Shown one piece after another: positions 42,605-51,356 of a stretch of 51,433 nt of DNA. Numbering within the stretch: position 1 is the stretch's first letter; each line of letters opens with the position of its first letter. The translations under genes and the position numbers were made by a program. The DNA is from Xylanivirga thermophila (GTDB lineage Bacteria; Bacillota; Clostridia; Caldicoprobacterales; Xylanivirgaceae): positions 1 to 51,433 of the forward strand of contig NZ_RXHQ01000018.1 in assembly GCF_004138105.1 (NCBI RefSeq), read 5' to 3'. Below the pieces are notes generated by a model, which saw only the letters and a list, made by a program, of their open reading frames with translations, was not told the DNA's origin and did not search any database.

Positions 42605-45424
42605 ATGGGGAAATATCCTTTTGAAAATCCTGATTTACCTTTAGAAGATAGAGTGGAAGATCTTATATTACGTTTGACATTGGAAGAAAAAATAAGTCTT
42701 TTGCCTACTCAACAGGCAGCAGTGGAACGTTTAGGTATAAGAGAGTATTCTGTTGGGGGTGAAGCTGCGCATGGTGTAGCTTGGGTTGGGGAAGCAACAG
42801 TATTTCCACAACCAATAGGTTTGGCATGTACTTGGGATAAGGATTTACTATATAAAATAGGAGATGTAATTGGAACAGAGGCAAGGGCATATTATAAGAA
42901 GCTAGGTTCAAAAGGAGGTCTTACTTTATGGGCTCCTACTGTTGATATGGCGCGGGATCCTAGATGGGGACGAACCGAAGAGGCTTATGGAGAAGACCCT
43001 TGTTTAACTGGGGAGTTAACTACCCAGTTAATTAATGGAATGCAAGGGGATCACCCCTTTTATTTAAAAATGGGTGCTACATTAAAACATTTTTTTGCTA
43101 ATAATAACGAGTATAATCGTGGGACTTCTTCAGCGAGTATTGATCCTAGAAATATGAAGGAATATTATTGGAATGCATTTAAACCTTCTATAGTAAATGC
43201 TAAGACATGTTGTATTATGACTGCATATAACGCTGTAAATGGAACGCCGTGTATAGTGGATCCTATACTAAATGATATTGTAAAGGGTGAATGGGGACTA
43301 CCAGGTTTTATAGTCACAGATGCTGCTGATTTTAGCCAGACAGTTACTATGCATGGGTATTATTCTTCATATTATGAGACTGCTGCTGCAGCTTTGAAAA
43401 ATGGTGTAGATTGTATAACAGATGAACCAGAACTTGTTATTGAATCAGTACGAGGAGCACTTTCAAATGGTCTACTTGAAGAGGTAGATATTGACAATGC
43501 ACTAAGAAATATATTCAGGGTTAGATTTAGGTTGGGACAGTTTGATCCTGAGTCATGCAATCCCTATGCAGGTATATCTGAGGAAGATATCTGCCGACCA
43601 GAACATAGGAGGTTATCTAGAGAGGCAGCTAAAAAGTCTGTTGTCTTACTTAAGAATGAAGAGGGGGTACTTCCTCTTAATAGGGATAATATAAATAGCA
43701 TTGCTGTAATTGGTCCCCTTGGTGACGTAGTATATACAGACTGGTATAGTGGTACTCTTCCCTACAAAATAACACCATTTAAAGGTATAGGCAAAAAAAC
43801 AGATAATAAAGCTATTACCTTTACAGAAGGGTGCGATTGTATTGCATTAAAATCTCTTGACAATGATAGGTATATATCTGTAAGAGGAGGCAGTGACAAT
43901 GTCTTGAGGGCAGAAGGTAGTACAATAGGAATAAACGAAATGTTTGATGTGACTGATTGGGGATGGGGAAACTTTACATTAAAATCCTATGTGAATGGCA
44001 AATTTGTAAATGGAGCAGAGAGTTTAACTGCATCTAAAGAGGAAGTTAGAAGCTGGTTTGTTGAAGAGTCTTTCAACATGATCTCCAAGGGAGACGATAT
44101 ATATATAATAAAGATATGGGATGGCAAGTATATAACTGTCAACAAAGAAGATGGAACTTTATTGGCAGTAGAAAGCGAGGAAAGTGCATCTAGATTCAAA
44201 TTGGAGCTCCTATCAGATGGTATTAAAAATGCAGTAGCCTCAGCCCAAGGTGCAGATGTATCTATTGTATTTGTGGGCAACAATCCTTATATAAATGGCA
44301 AGGAGAACTATGACAGACCTGATATTATACTACCTCCAGCCCAGGAAAAGCTTATTGAAGCTGTATATGCAGCCAATCCTAATACTGTTATGGTAGTGGT
44401 AGGTAGCTATCCTTTCGCCATAAATTGGGCAGACAAAAACATCCCAGCTATATTATATACCTCCCATGCAGGCCAGGAGATAGGTAGTGCACTTGCAGAT
44501 ATAATATTTGGTGACTATAGTCCTGCAGGTAGACTAAATATGACATGGTATAAATCCATGGATCAGCTCCCGCCTATTACAGATTACGATATTATTAAGG
44601 GAAACCGGACTTATATGTATTTCGATGGAGATATCCTTTATCCTTTTGGACATGGACTTACATATACAGATTTTAAATATAGTAATTTAAAAATAGATGT
44701 AGAAAATAGCGAACAAGATAAAGATATAAAAATTACTTTTTATATAGAAAATATAGGCAAAAGGGCAAGTGATGAAGTTGTTCAATTATATGTTTCAGCA
44801 GATAATTCCAGAGTTAAAAGACCACTAAAGGAATTGAAATGTTTTGAAAGGATTCATCTAGATGTAGGAGAATCAAAAAGGATGGATTTTACCTTATCAT
44901 CAAAAGAACTTGCTTTTTGGGATGTGACTAGAGAAAAATTCTGCATCGAGTCGGGATTTTATCATATCATGATTGGTTCATCTTCTAAAGATATTAGACT
45001 GGATAAAATAATAAAAATAGAAGGTGAAAAAATACCTCCCCGTGACCTTACATACAGAACTAAAGCTTTAAACTATGATGATTATAGCTTTGGTCATATA
45101 GCCTTGGGGGAAGGAGAAGAAAATAAAACCTGCGTTATTGCAAAGGATAAAGAGAGCTGGATTGCTTTTAATGATGTTCAATTTTCAAAAAGAATAGATG
45201 CTTTTGAAGTTAGGGCATTCGCTTATACAAAAGGGGATTTACTAGAAGTAAGAATAGATGACCCATATGGAGAAATTATAGCAAAATGCTATACAGAAGA
45301 TGAAGAAAAGGTACATTCATGGGAAACTTTTTCATGTAAAATAACTCAAACTATAGAAGGTAACCATAATCTTTATATTAGATTTACCACACCATTGAGA
45401 CTTAATTGGTTTAGATTTTTTTAA
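42605..45424 (+). CDS. multidomain GH3 beta-glycosidase with inserted beta-trefoil and CBM6
   Basis: A 939-residue GH3 enzyme, acting as a beta-glucosidase or beta-xylosidase. Domain order: GH3 barrel (about 20-300; RDPRWGRTEEAYGEDP, nucleophile Asp239 in GFIVTDAAD), start of the GH3 second domain (about 330-410), an inserted fascin-like beta-trefoil (about 412-540, with repeats such as DNDRYISV and DGKYITVNKEDGTLLA), the rest of the second domain (HAGQEIGSALADIIFGDYSPAGRLNMT), a fibronectin III-like domain (about 690-800), and a C-terminal CBM6-like module ending NLYIRFTTPLRLNWF. No signal peptide is present, so a carbohydrate-binding module sits on a cytoplasmic enzyme. Its last codons form a terminator arm. 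The exact substrate is open; removal of glucose from dexylosylated oligosaccharides suits the locus. Confidence 0.9.
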   Translation: MGKYPFENPDLPLEDRVEDLILRLTLEEKISLLPTQQAAVERLGIREYSVGGEAAHGVAWVGEATVFPQPIGLACTWDKDLLYKIGDVIGTEARAYYKKLGSKGGLTLWAPTVDMARDPRWGRTEEAYGEDPCLTGELTTQLINGMQGDHPFYLKMGATLKHFFANNNEYNRGTSSASIDPRNMKEYYWNAFKPSIVNAKTCCIMTAYNAVNGTPCIVDPILNDIVKGEWGLPGFIVTDAADFSQTVTMHGYYSSYYETAAAALKNGVDCITDEPELVIESVRGALSNGLLEEVDIDNALRNIFRVRFRLGQFDPESCNPYAGISEEDICRPEHRRLSREAAKKSVVLLKNEEGVLPLNRDNINSIAVIGPLGDVVYTDWYSGTLPYKITPFKGIGKKTDNKAITFTEGCDCIALKSLDNDRYISVRGGSDNVLRAEGSTIGINEMFDVTDWGWGNFTLKSYVNGKFVNGAESLTASKEEVRSWFVEESFNMISKGDDIYIIKIWDGKYITVNKEDGTLLAVESEESASRFKLELLSDGIKNAVASAQGADVSIVFVGNNPYINGKENYDRPDIILPPAQEKLIEAVYAANPNTVMVVVGSYPFAINWADKNIPAILYTSHAGQEIGSALADIIFGDYSPAGRLNMTWYKSMDQLPPITDYDIIKGNRTYMYFDGDILYPFGHGLTYTDFKYSNLKIDVENSEQDKDIKITFYIENIGKRASDEVVQLYVSADNSRVKRPLKELKCFERIHLDVGESKRMDFTLSSKELAFWDVTREKFCIESGFYHIMIGSSSKDIRLDKIIKIEGEKIPPRDLTYRTKALNYDDYSFGHIALGEGEENKTCVIAKDKESWIAFNDVQFSKRIDAFEVRAFAYTKGDLLEVRIDDPYGEIIAKCYTEDEEKVHSWETFSCKITQTIEGNHNLYIRFTTPLRLNWFRFF

Positions 45425-45448
45425 TCTAAACCAATTAAGTTATTTTTT
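45400..45448 (+). terminator. terminator built into the GH3 coding end
   Basis: A perfect 18-bp stem (45400-45417 with 45423-45440) with a five-T loop is followed by TATTTTTT. The left arm encodes the last residues of the GH3 enzyme, and its stop codon (45422-45424) lies at the loop. It ends the first half of the sugar locus. Confidence 0.85.
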
Positions 45449-45501
45449 CTTATAATTTTTATATCTTGATTTAGTATTATAGATAATTTTTTTATTTATA
45501 C

Positions 45502-45530
45502 TTGCATTTATTATAAAAGGTGCCTATAAT
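45502..45530 (+). promoter_or_regulatory. promoter of the lacI-GH94-GH1 unit
   Basis: TTGCAT (45502-45507) and TATAAT (45525-45530) are 17 bases apart. The predicted start, near 45537, falls just before the palindromic operator. Confidence 0.65.
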
Positions 45531-45547
45531 AAATATAGGTAAACACC

Positions 45548-45565
45548 ATCTAAAACGTTTTAGAT
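45548..45565. promoter_or_regulatory. LacI-type operator
   Basis: An 18-bp perfect palindrome, ATCTAAAACGTTTTAGAT, with the central CG typical of LacI-family sites. It lies about 10-30 bases downstream of the predicted transcription start and 42 bases before the LacI gene, a roadblock position for autoregulation. I did not see another full copy in the window. Confidence 0.8.
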
Positions 45566-45606
45566 AATCTATAACATGGATAGTTTTTAAGTGGGGTGTG
45601 CTAAAC

Positions 45607-46623
45607 ATGGCAAATATTCGCGACATATCTTTAAAATGTGGTCTTTCTGTATCAACTGTTAGTAAAGCATTAAACGGTTATAGTGATGTTAATGAACAGA
45701 CGCGTGAATTAGTACTTAGGACGGCTAAAAGTTTAGGGTATGTCCCTAATGCCAATGCACGTGCTTTAAAAACTAATCGGACTTTTAATATTGGGATCTT
45801 ATTCATAGATGACCAAAATAACGGGCTTACCCATTTGTATTTTTCCCATGTATTGAATAGCTTTAAAGATAAAGCCGAAAAGGATGGTTATAATATTACC
45901 TTTATTAATAGACGTTGGGGTAAGGAAACTATAACATTATTACAAAATTGTAAATTTCGGGGCATTGAAGGGGTTTGTATCGCTTGTGTAGATCAAGAAG
46001 ACCCTGAAGTACAAGAACTTGCACAAAGTAATATACCAGTTGTCAGTATTGATTATATTTTTCCAAATTGTGCATGTGTTTTATCTAATAATAAAGAGGA
46101 TATGAAAAAGCTAGTTTATCATGCTTATTCTATGGGACATACAAAAATTGCATATATTCATGGTACTGATTCGCATGTTACTCAGCAGCGTATTGCTGGG
46201 TATGTTGAGGCTATGAATGAATTAAACTTAGAGGTTAAGATGGAGTATATGATTGAAAGCTTATATACAAATGCGTATACCACACGAAAAGCAATGGAGA
46301 AATTATTAAGACTAAAAGATAGACCTACCTGCATTCTATTACCAGATGATGTTTGCTCTTTTGGTGCTATAGATGCTATTCAATCGTATGGTCTAACAAT
46401 TCCTGATGATATTTCAATTGCTGGATATGATGGTGTTATATTTTCGCGTATTATGTCACCGAAACTAACTACAATTCATCAAAATACAACCAAAATAGGA
46501 GAAGAAGCAGCTAGATTATTGATTTATAATATTGAACATAAAAAGCATTCAATTTTTAAGCCAACCGTAATAGAAGGTGAATTGTGGACTAACGAAACCG
46601 TTGGACCTATTGTTAACGTTTAA
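45607..46623 (+). CDS. LacI family transcriptional regulator
   Basis: The 338-residue repressor has a clear N-terminal helix-turn-helix and hinge (ANIRDISLKCGLSVSTVSKA, then GYVPNANARALKT) and a periplasmic-binding-protein-like sensor domain with FNIGILFID, GHTKIAYIHG and ISIAGYDGVIFSRIMSPKLT. I use ATG 45607 behind GTGGGGTG rather than GTG 45598, which overlaps it. It lies directly after its own operator and promoter and 66 bases before the GH94 gene, so it likely controls cellobiose phosphorylase, GH1 and the VOC gene. The inducer is probably a cello-oligosaccharide or related disaccharide, by context. Confidence 0.93.
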   Translation: MANIRDISLKCGLSVSTVSKALNGYSDVNEQTRELVLRTAKSLGYVPNANARALKTNRTFNIGILFIDDQNNGLTHLYFSHVLNSFKDKAEKDGYNITFINRRWGKETITLLQNCKFRGIEGVCIACVDQEDPEVQELAQSNIPVVSIDYIFPNCACVLSNNKEDMKKLVYHAYSMGHTKIAYIHGTDSHVTQQRIAGYVEAMNELNLEVKMEYMIESLYTNAYTTRKAMEKLLRLKDRPTCILLPDDVCSFGAIDAIQSYGLTIPDDISIAGYDGVIFSRIMSPKLTTIHQNTTKIGEEAARLLIYNIEHKKHSIFKPTVIEGELWTNETVGPIVNV

Positions 46624-46689
46624 ATTTTTAACAATAATTATTGAATGGTACTCTAGATTATTAAGATTATATAGGGGGAAATTTTTATA

Positions 46690-49131
46690 ATGAAATTTGG
46701 ATATTTTGATGATAAGCAAAAAGAATATGTAATTACTTCTCCACGTACGCCTTATCCGTGGATAAATTATTTGGGATGTGAGGATTTCTTCGGCATAATT
46801 TCCAATACTTCAGGAGGGTACTGCTTTTATCGTGATGCACGCTTGAGACGTATTACTAGATATCGTTATAACAATATTCCTATGGATAGCGGGGGAAGAT
46901 ATTTTTATATACGAGATGGAGAGGACTATTGGGCACCATCTTGGCAGCCGGTAAAAAAAGAATTAGATAGGTATGAATGTAGACATGGTATGGGATATAC
47001 CAAAATCAGCAGTCAGCGAGGTAATCTAAGGGTTAACCATTTAGCATTAGTGCCTTTAGGTTTTAATGGCGAAGTGCATCGTCTGATTTTTACTAACCTT
47101 AGCAATGAGACTAAAGATTTTAGTGTTTTTTCTTTTATTGAGTTTTGCCTTTGGAATTCATTGGATGACATGACGAATTTTCAGAGAAACTATTCTACTG
47201 GCGAAGTAGAAATAGAAGGTAGTGTTATATATCATAAGACAGAATATAGGGAGAGACGGAATCATTTTTCTTTTTTCTCGGTTAATCATGAGATAGACGG
47301 TTTTGATACAGATCTTGACAGCTTTTTAGGCATGTATAATGGCCTTGAGGCACCAAAAAGTGTTTTAAAGGGAGTTTGTAGCAACTCTATTGCCTCAGGC
47401 TGGCGTCCATGTGGTAGCCACCAAGTAAATTTAAGGCTAGAGCCTGGTGAAGAGAAATCATTAATTTATATAATAGGTTATGTTGAAAATGCAGAAAAAG
47501 AAAAATTTATTTCACCTGGAGTTATAAATAAACAAAAGGCATATGAAATGATTGATAGATTCAAGTCGGATGAAGATGTTGATTATGCAGTAATAGAGTT
47601 CTGTAATTATTGGGATAAACTTTTAGGAGTTTATCAATTAAGATGCGGTAATGAAAAATTAGAACGCATGGTAAATATATGGAATCAGTATCAATGTATG
47701 ACTACTTTTAATATGAGCCGCTCAGCCTCATACTTTGAATCAGGTGTAGGCCGTGGAATGGGATTTCGTGATTCCAGCCAGGATCTGCTAGGAGTTGTAC
47801 ATCAAATTCCTTCTCGGGCTAGACAGCGTCTATTAGATATTGCTGCAACTCAATTTAAAGATGGCAGTGCCTATCATCAATATCAGCCCCTTACAAAACA
47901 AGGCAATCATGATATTGGATCCGGTTTTAATGATGACCCTTTATGGTTAATTTTAGGGACTGCAGCCTATATAAAAGAAACAGGAGATTTAGGAATCCTT
48001 GATGAACAAGTTCCATATAACTGCGATCCTGAGGATTGCGGAAATTTATTGGAGCATCTTAAGGCATCATTTGATCACGTGGTTAAGAATAAAGGGCCCC
48101 ATGGTTTACCGCTTATTGGACGGGCCGATTGGAATGATTGTTTAAATCTTAATTGCCATTCTACTACAGCAGATGAGTCATTTCAAACAACTGGAACTGC
48201 AGACGGAAGGATTGCTGAATCAGTTCTAATTGCAGGTATGTTTGTAGCTATTGGTCCAGAACTTGTGGAGATGTTAGAGCGAAAAGGCGAAACAGGAAAT
48301 GCAGAGCGAGCTCGTCATGAGATTGAAACGATGCGTAGAGCTATACTAGAATATGGCTATGATGGTGAATGGTTTTTACGTGCCTATGATGCATTTGGTA
48401 ATAAGGTGGGAAGTCATGAATGCAAAGAAGGTAAGATATTTATTGAAACACAAGGGTATTGTATCATGGCAGGTATTGGATTAGAGGATGGAAAGGCTTT
48501 GAGTGCTCTGAATTCTGTTAAAAAATGGCTCGAGACAGATCATGGTATAATGATCCATCAGCCTGCCTTTACAAAGTACTACACCAACCTTGGAGAATGT
48601 TCTTCATACCCTCCAGGTTATAAAGAAAATGCCGGTATATTCTGTCATAACAATCCATGGATTATAATTGCCGAGACTATTGTAGGCCGGGGAAATCGTG
48701 CATTTGATCTATATTGTAAAATAGCTCCCGCCTGGCGGGAGGAAATCAGCGAAATTCATCGTACAGAGCCTTATGTGTATTCACAGATGATTGCAGGGGA
48801 AGATGCCCCACGTTATGGTGAAGCGAAGAATTCTTGGCTAACAGGTACAGCTGCATGGAACTATGTGGCTATCACTCAAGCCATATTGGGTATAAAGCCG
48901 GATTATGATGGATTAAAAATTTCACCATGTATACCTGAAAAATGGTCTGGTTTTACAGTAATAAGACATTTTCGTGGGGATACTTATGAAATTACTATTG
49001 ATAATTCTGCCCATGTACAAAGGGGAATTAAGCGCTTAGAGATAGATGGTAAAGAAATAGAGGGGAATATTATTCCTGTATTTGGTGATGGTGAAAAGCA
49101 TAAAGTATGTGCCTATATGGGTCAGATTTAA
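46690..49131 (+). CDS. GH94 cellobiose phosphorylase
   Basis: The enzyme splits cellobiose with phosphate into glucose 1-phosphate and glucose, saving ATP compared with hydrolysis. At 813 residues it matches clostridial cellobiose phosphorylases through its whole length, from [20 protein letters not shown] to the C-terminal [20 protein letters not shown]. The catalytic acid is Asp483 in [31 protein letters not shown] and [18 protein letters not shown] are signature blocks. No signal peptide: cytoplasmic. ATG 46690 follows GGGGG. Related GH94 activities (cellodextrin or laminaribiose phosphorylase) are less likely, given the length and close resemblance. Confidence 0.95.
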   Translation: MKFGYFDDKQKEYVITSPRTPYPWINYLGCEDFFGIISNTSGGYCFYRDARLRRITRYRYNNIPMDSGGRYFYIRDGEDYWAPSWQPVKKELDRYECRHGMGYTKISSQRGNLRVNHLALVPLGFNGEVHRLIFTNLSNETKDFSVFSFIEFCLWNSLDDMTNFQRNYSTGEVEIEGSVIYHKTEYRERRNHFSFFSVNHEIDGFDTDLDSFLGMYNGLEAPKSVLKGVCSNSIASGWRPCGSHQVNLRLEPGEEKSLIYIIGYVENAEKEKFISPGVINKQKAYEMIDRFKSDEDVDYAVIEFCNYWDKLLGVYQLRCGNEKLERMVNIWNQYQCMTTFNMSRSASYFESGVGRGMGFRDSSQDLLGVVHQIPSRARQRLLDIAATQFKDGSAYHQYQPLTKQGNHDIGSGFNDDPLWLILGTAAYIKETGDLGILDEQVPYNCDPEDCGNLLEHLKASFDHVVKNKGPHGLPLIGRADWNDCLNLNCHSTTADESFQTTGTADGRIAESVLIAGMFVAIGPELVEMLERKGETGNAERARHEIETMRRAILEYGYDGEWFLRAYDAFGNKVGSHECKEGKIFIETQGYCIMAGIGLEDGKALSALNSVKKWLETDHGIMIHQPAFTKYYTNLGECSSYPPGYKENAGIFCHNNPWIIIAETIVGRGNRAFDLYCKIAPAWREEISEIHRTEPYVYSQMIAGEDAPRYGEAKNSWLTGTAAWNYVAITQAILGIKPDYDGLKISPCIPEKWSGFTVIRHFRGDTYEITIDNSAHVQRGIKRLEIDGKEIEGNIIPVFGDGEKHKVCAYMGQI

Positions 49132-49242
49132 ATTAAATAGATTAAATTAATTTAATAATGGCATGGAAAGACCTTTATAAGCTATACTGATTCTATTTTT
49201 GATTATGTCTATAATGCCATTGCGGGATAGGGGGAATTATAT

Positions 49243-50601
49243 ATGAGTTTTGGGGAAAATTTCATATGGGGTGCAGCGACTTCTTCATATCAAATAGAAG
49301 GCGCTGCCTTTGAAGATGGTAGAGGGCTTAGTATTTGGGATGATTTTTGTTCTATACCGGGAAAAATTTTTGGTGGACATAGGGGAGATATTGCTTGTGA
49401 TCACTATCATTGCTACAGTGATGATGTAGATATAATGTCAGAGCTAGGTATTAATGCGTATCGATTTTCTACAGCCTGGCCAAGAATTTTACCTAGTGGT
49501 TTTGGTGAGATTAATTCTAAAGGGCTTGATTTTTATGATAAATTAGTGGATGCCTTATTGGAAAAGGATATCCTCCCTTATGTTACTTTATTTCATTGGG
49601 ATTTGCCTTATGAACTCTTTAAACATGGGGGGTGGCTAAATCCTGACAGTCCAAAATGGTTTGCAGACTATGCTGAAATTGTGGCAAAAAAACTTGGCGA
49701 TAGGGCAAAGTGTTTTATTACATTTAATGAGCCACAGTGCTTTATTGGATTAGGATATGTTACTGGGGCACATGCCCCGGGAAATATCATGTCGAAGAGG
49801 TCAAATTTGCAAATGGCGCACAATGTGATGCTTGCCCATGGCTATGCGGTACAGGCCATTAGAAGTGTAGTGTCCAATTCAAAGATTGGCTATGCTCCTA
49901 CAAGCTCTGTTGCATATCCAGTTAGCAATTCTCCGGAAGATATAGATGCAGCGCGCAATGCCTATTTTAGTATACAAACAAATCCACATAATTATTTATG
50001 GAATGTAACTTGGTGGAGTGATCCTGTGCTACTTGGAAAATATCCAGAAGAAGGGATCAAATTATTTGGACCAGATTTACCTGTAATTGGACAGGATGAT
50101 ATGGATATAATCTCTCAACCACTGGATTTTTATGGTCAGAATATATATAATGGTTTTGCTATCAAAGCAGGCATAGATGGCGCTTGTGAATATGCCGAAA
50201 GGGTAAAGGGCTATTCAAAGACATCTATTGGCTGGCCCGTAACACCAGAATGTCTTTATTGGGGGCCTAAATTTTTATTTGAGCGTTATGGACTTCCAAT
50301 CTATATTACTGAAAATGGAATGGCATGTCACGATACTGTATCTGTAGATGGTAAAGTGCATGATCCCAATAGAATAGATTTTTTACACCGCTATATTAGT
50401 GAACTAAAGAGAGCTATTGAAGATGGAGTAGATATTTCAGGATATTTTATATGGTCTTTGTTGGATAATTTTGAATGGACTAATGGATATTCTGAACGGT
50501 TTGGATTGGTATATGTAGATTATAAGAATAAAAAGAGAATTATTAAGGATTCTGGATATTGGTATCAAAAACTGATAAAAACGAATGGTGAAATTTTATA
50601 A
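49243..50601 (+). CDS. GH1 beta-glucosidase
   Basis: A cytoplasmic retaining beta-glucosidase of family GH1, which may also act on other beta-glycosides. The 452-residue length is standard. The N-terminal signature FIWGAATSSYQIEGA is present; the acid/base is Glu163 in TFNEPQ and the nucleophile is Glu357 in YITENG. The absence of a phospho-binding motif suggests action on unphosphorylated sugars, fitting ABC rather than PTS uptake. ATG 49243 follows GGGGG. It is 111 bases after GH94, with weak inverted repeats but no terminator, so probably the same transcript. Confidence 0.95.
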   Translation: MSFGENFIWGAATSSYQIEGAAFEDGRGLSIWDDFCSIPGKIFGGHRGDIACDHYHCYSDDVDIMSELGINAYRFSTAWPRILPSGFGEINSKGLDFYDKLVDALLEKDILPYVTLFHWDLPYELFKHGGWLNPDSPKWFADYAEIVAKKLGDRAKCFITFNEPQCFIGLGYVTGAHAPGNIMSKRSNLQMAHNVMLAHGYAVQAIRSVVSNSKIGYAPTSSVAYPVSNSPEDIDAARNAYFSIQTNPHNYLWNVTWWSDPVLLGKYPEEGIKLFGPDLPVIGQDDMDIISQPLDFYGQNIYNGFAIKAGIDGACEYAERVKGYSKTSIGWPVTPECLYWGPKFLFERYGLPIYITENGMACHDTVSVDGKVHDPNRIDFLHRYISELKRAIEDGVDISGYFIWSLLDNFEWTNGYSERFGLVYVDYKNKKRIIKDSGYWYQKLIKTNGEIL

Positions 50602-50629
50602 TATTCTTATTAAGAAGGGGGATATAAGT

Positions 50630-51085
50630 ATGGATAAGGGTGTATTAGGTACGAATATGGTGACTCAAATAGGTATAGTAGTAAAGGATATAAAGGAAAC
50701 GTCTAAGAACTATGCCCAGTTTTTGGGTCTGCCTCAACCTGAGATTATATTAACAGATACCGTTGATAAAACTAGGGCCATGTATAAGGGAGAGCCGTGT
50801 GTTGCAAGGGCATATCTTGCCTTCTTTAAGGTGGGAGAGCTGTTAGAGATTGAATTAATTCAACCTGATGAACATCCTTCAACCTGGAGAGAGTTTTTGG
50901 ATACTAAGGGGGAGGGAATACATCATATAGCATTCAATATAAAAGATACTAATGTAAAGATTAAAAAGTTGCAAGATATGGATATGCCGCTAATTCAAAG
51001 GGGTGAGTATGAAGGTGGACGATATGTATATATAGATGCATTAAAAGATTTAAAGGTAATCATTGAAACGCTAGAAAATGACTAA
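50630..51085 (+). CDS. VOC superfamily protein (glyoxalase/epimerase fold)
   Basis: A 151-residue vicinal-oxygen-chelate protein with two beta-alpha-beta-beta-beta modules: MVTQIGIVVKDIKETSKNYA and EGIHHIAFNIKDTN. The C-terminal VIIETLEN supplies the usual Glu ligand. Where most relatives have His in the first motif (HIGIVV), this one has Gln13, so metal binding may differ. I use ATG 50630 with AAGGGGG eight bases upstream; the longer frame overlapping GH1 has no initiation site. It could be an epimerase, lyase or glyoxalase; the link with the sugar locus suggests a sugar-derived substrate, but nothing in the sequence fixes it. Confidence 0.8.
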   Translation: MDKGVLGTNMVTQIGIVVKDIKETSKNYAQFLGLPQPEIILTDTVDKTRAMYKGEPCVARAYLAFFKVGELLEIELIQPDEHPSTWREFLDTKGEGIHHIAFNIKDTNVKIKKLQDMDMPLIQRGEYEGGRYVYIDALKDLKVIIETLEND

Positions 51086-51137
51086 AATGGGTTTAATGGA
51101 AGTAAAAAATATAGTTGGTAAATTGATCTTCTATGAG

Positions 51138-51157
51138 AGCATTTTATAATGCTTTTA
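51138..51157 (+). terminator. probable terminator of the sugar locus
   Basis: AGCATT (51138-51143) pairs with AATGCT (51148-51153) around TTAT, followed by TTT. The hairpin is short and AT-rich, but it is placed 50 bases after the last stop codon. Confidence 0.5.
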
Positions 51158-51241
51158 CAAACATATATCATATTTTATTTCTAAATTGCAATATTAAATG
51201 CAACACTTTTGAGAAAATCATACTTATCCATTTACTTCCTC

Positions 51242-51356
51242 TTGTCAAGGGGAGGGTGGAGATTTTCGAGTGTATACGAGAAAATACTACCCAACCTTGA
51301 CAACGGTGGTAATGATATAATTTCTGTTGGCCTTTCGGCACATTTGCCGGAAGGCC
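51242..51356. other. structured non-coding stretch at the window end
   Basis: The last 348 bases hold no gene. TTGTCAAGG (51242-51250) is inverted at 51295-51303 (CCTTGACAA), with nested GGGT/ACCC and ATTTTC/GAAAAT pairings inside. TTGACA (51297-51302) lies 13 bases before TATAAT (51316-51321), short for a normal promoter. A second hairpin has a 12-bp stem (51329-51340 with 51345-51356, one G-T pair) and no T run. This may be the leader of a gene beyond the window. From 51360 to the end I see nothing definite. Confidence 0.45.

Noticed and set aside
49157-49221. AATGGCAT and ATGCCATT inverted copies between GH94 and GH1.
   Set aside because: Only eight bases with a 49-base spacer in AT-rich sequence; too weak to call an operator or terminator.
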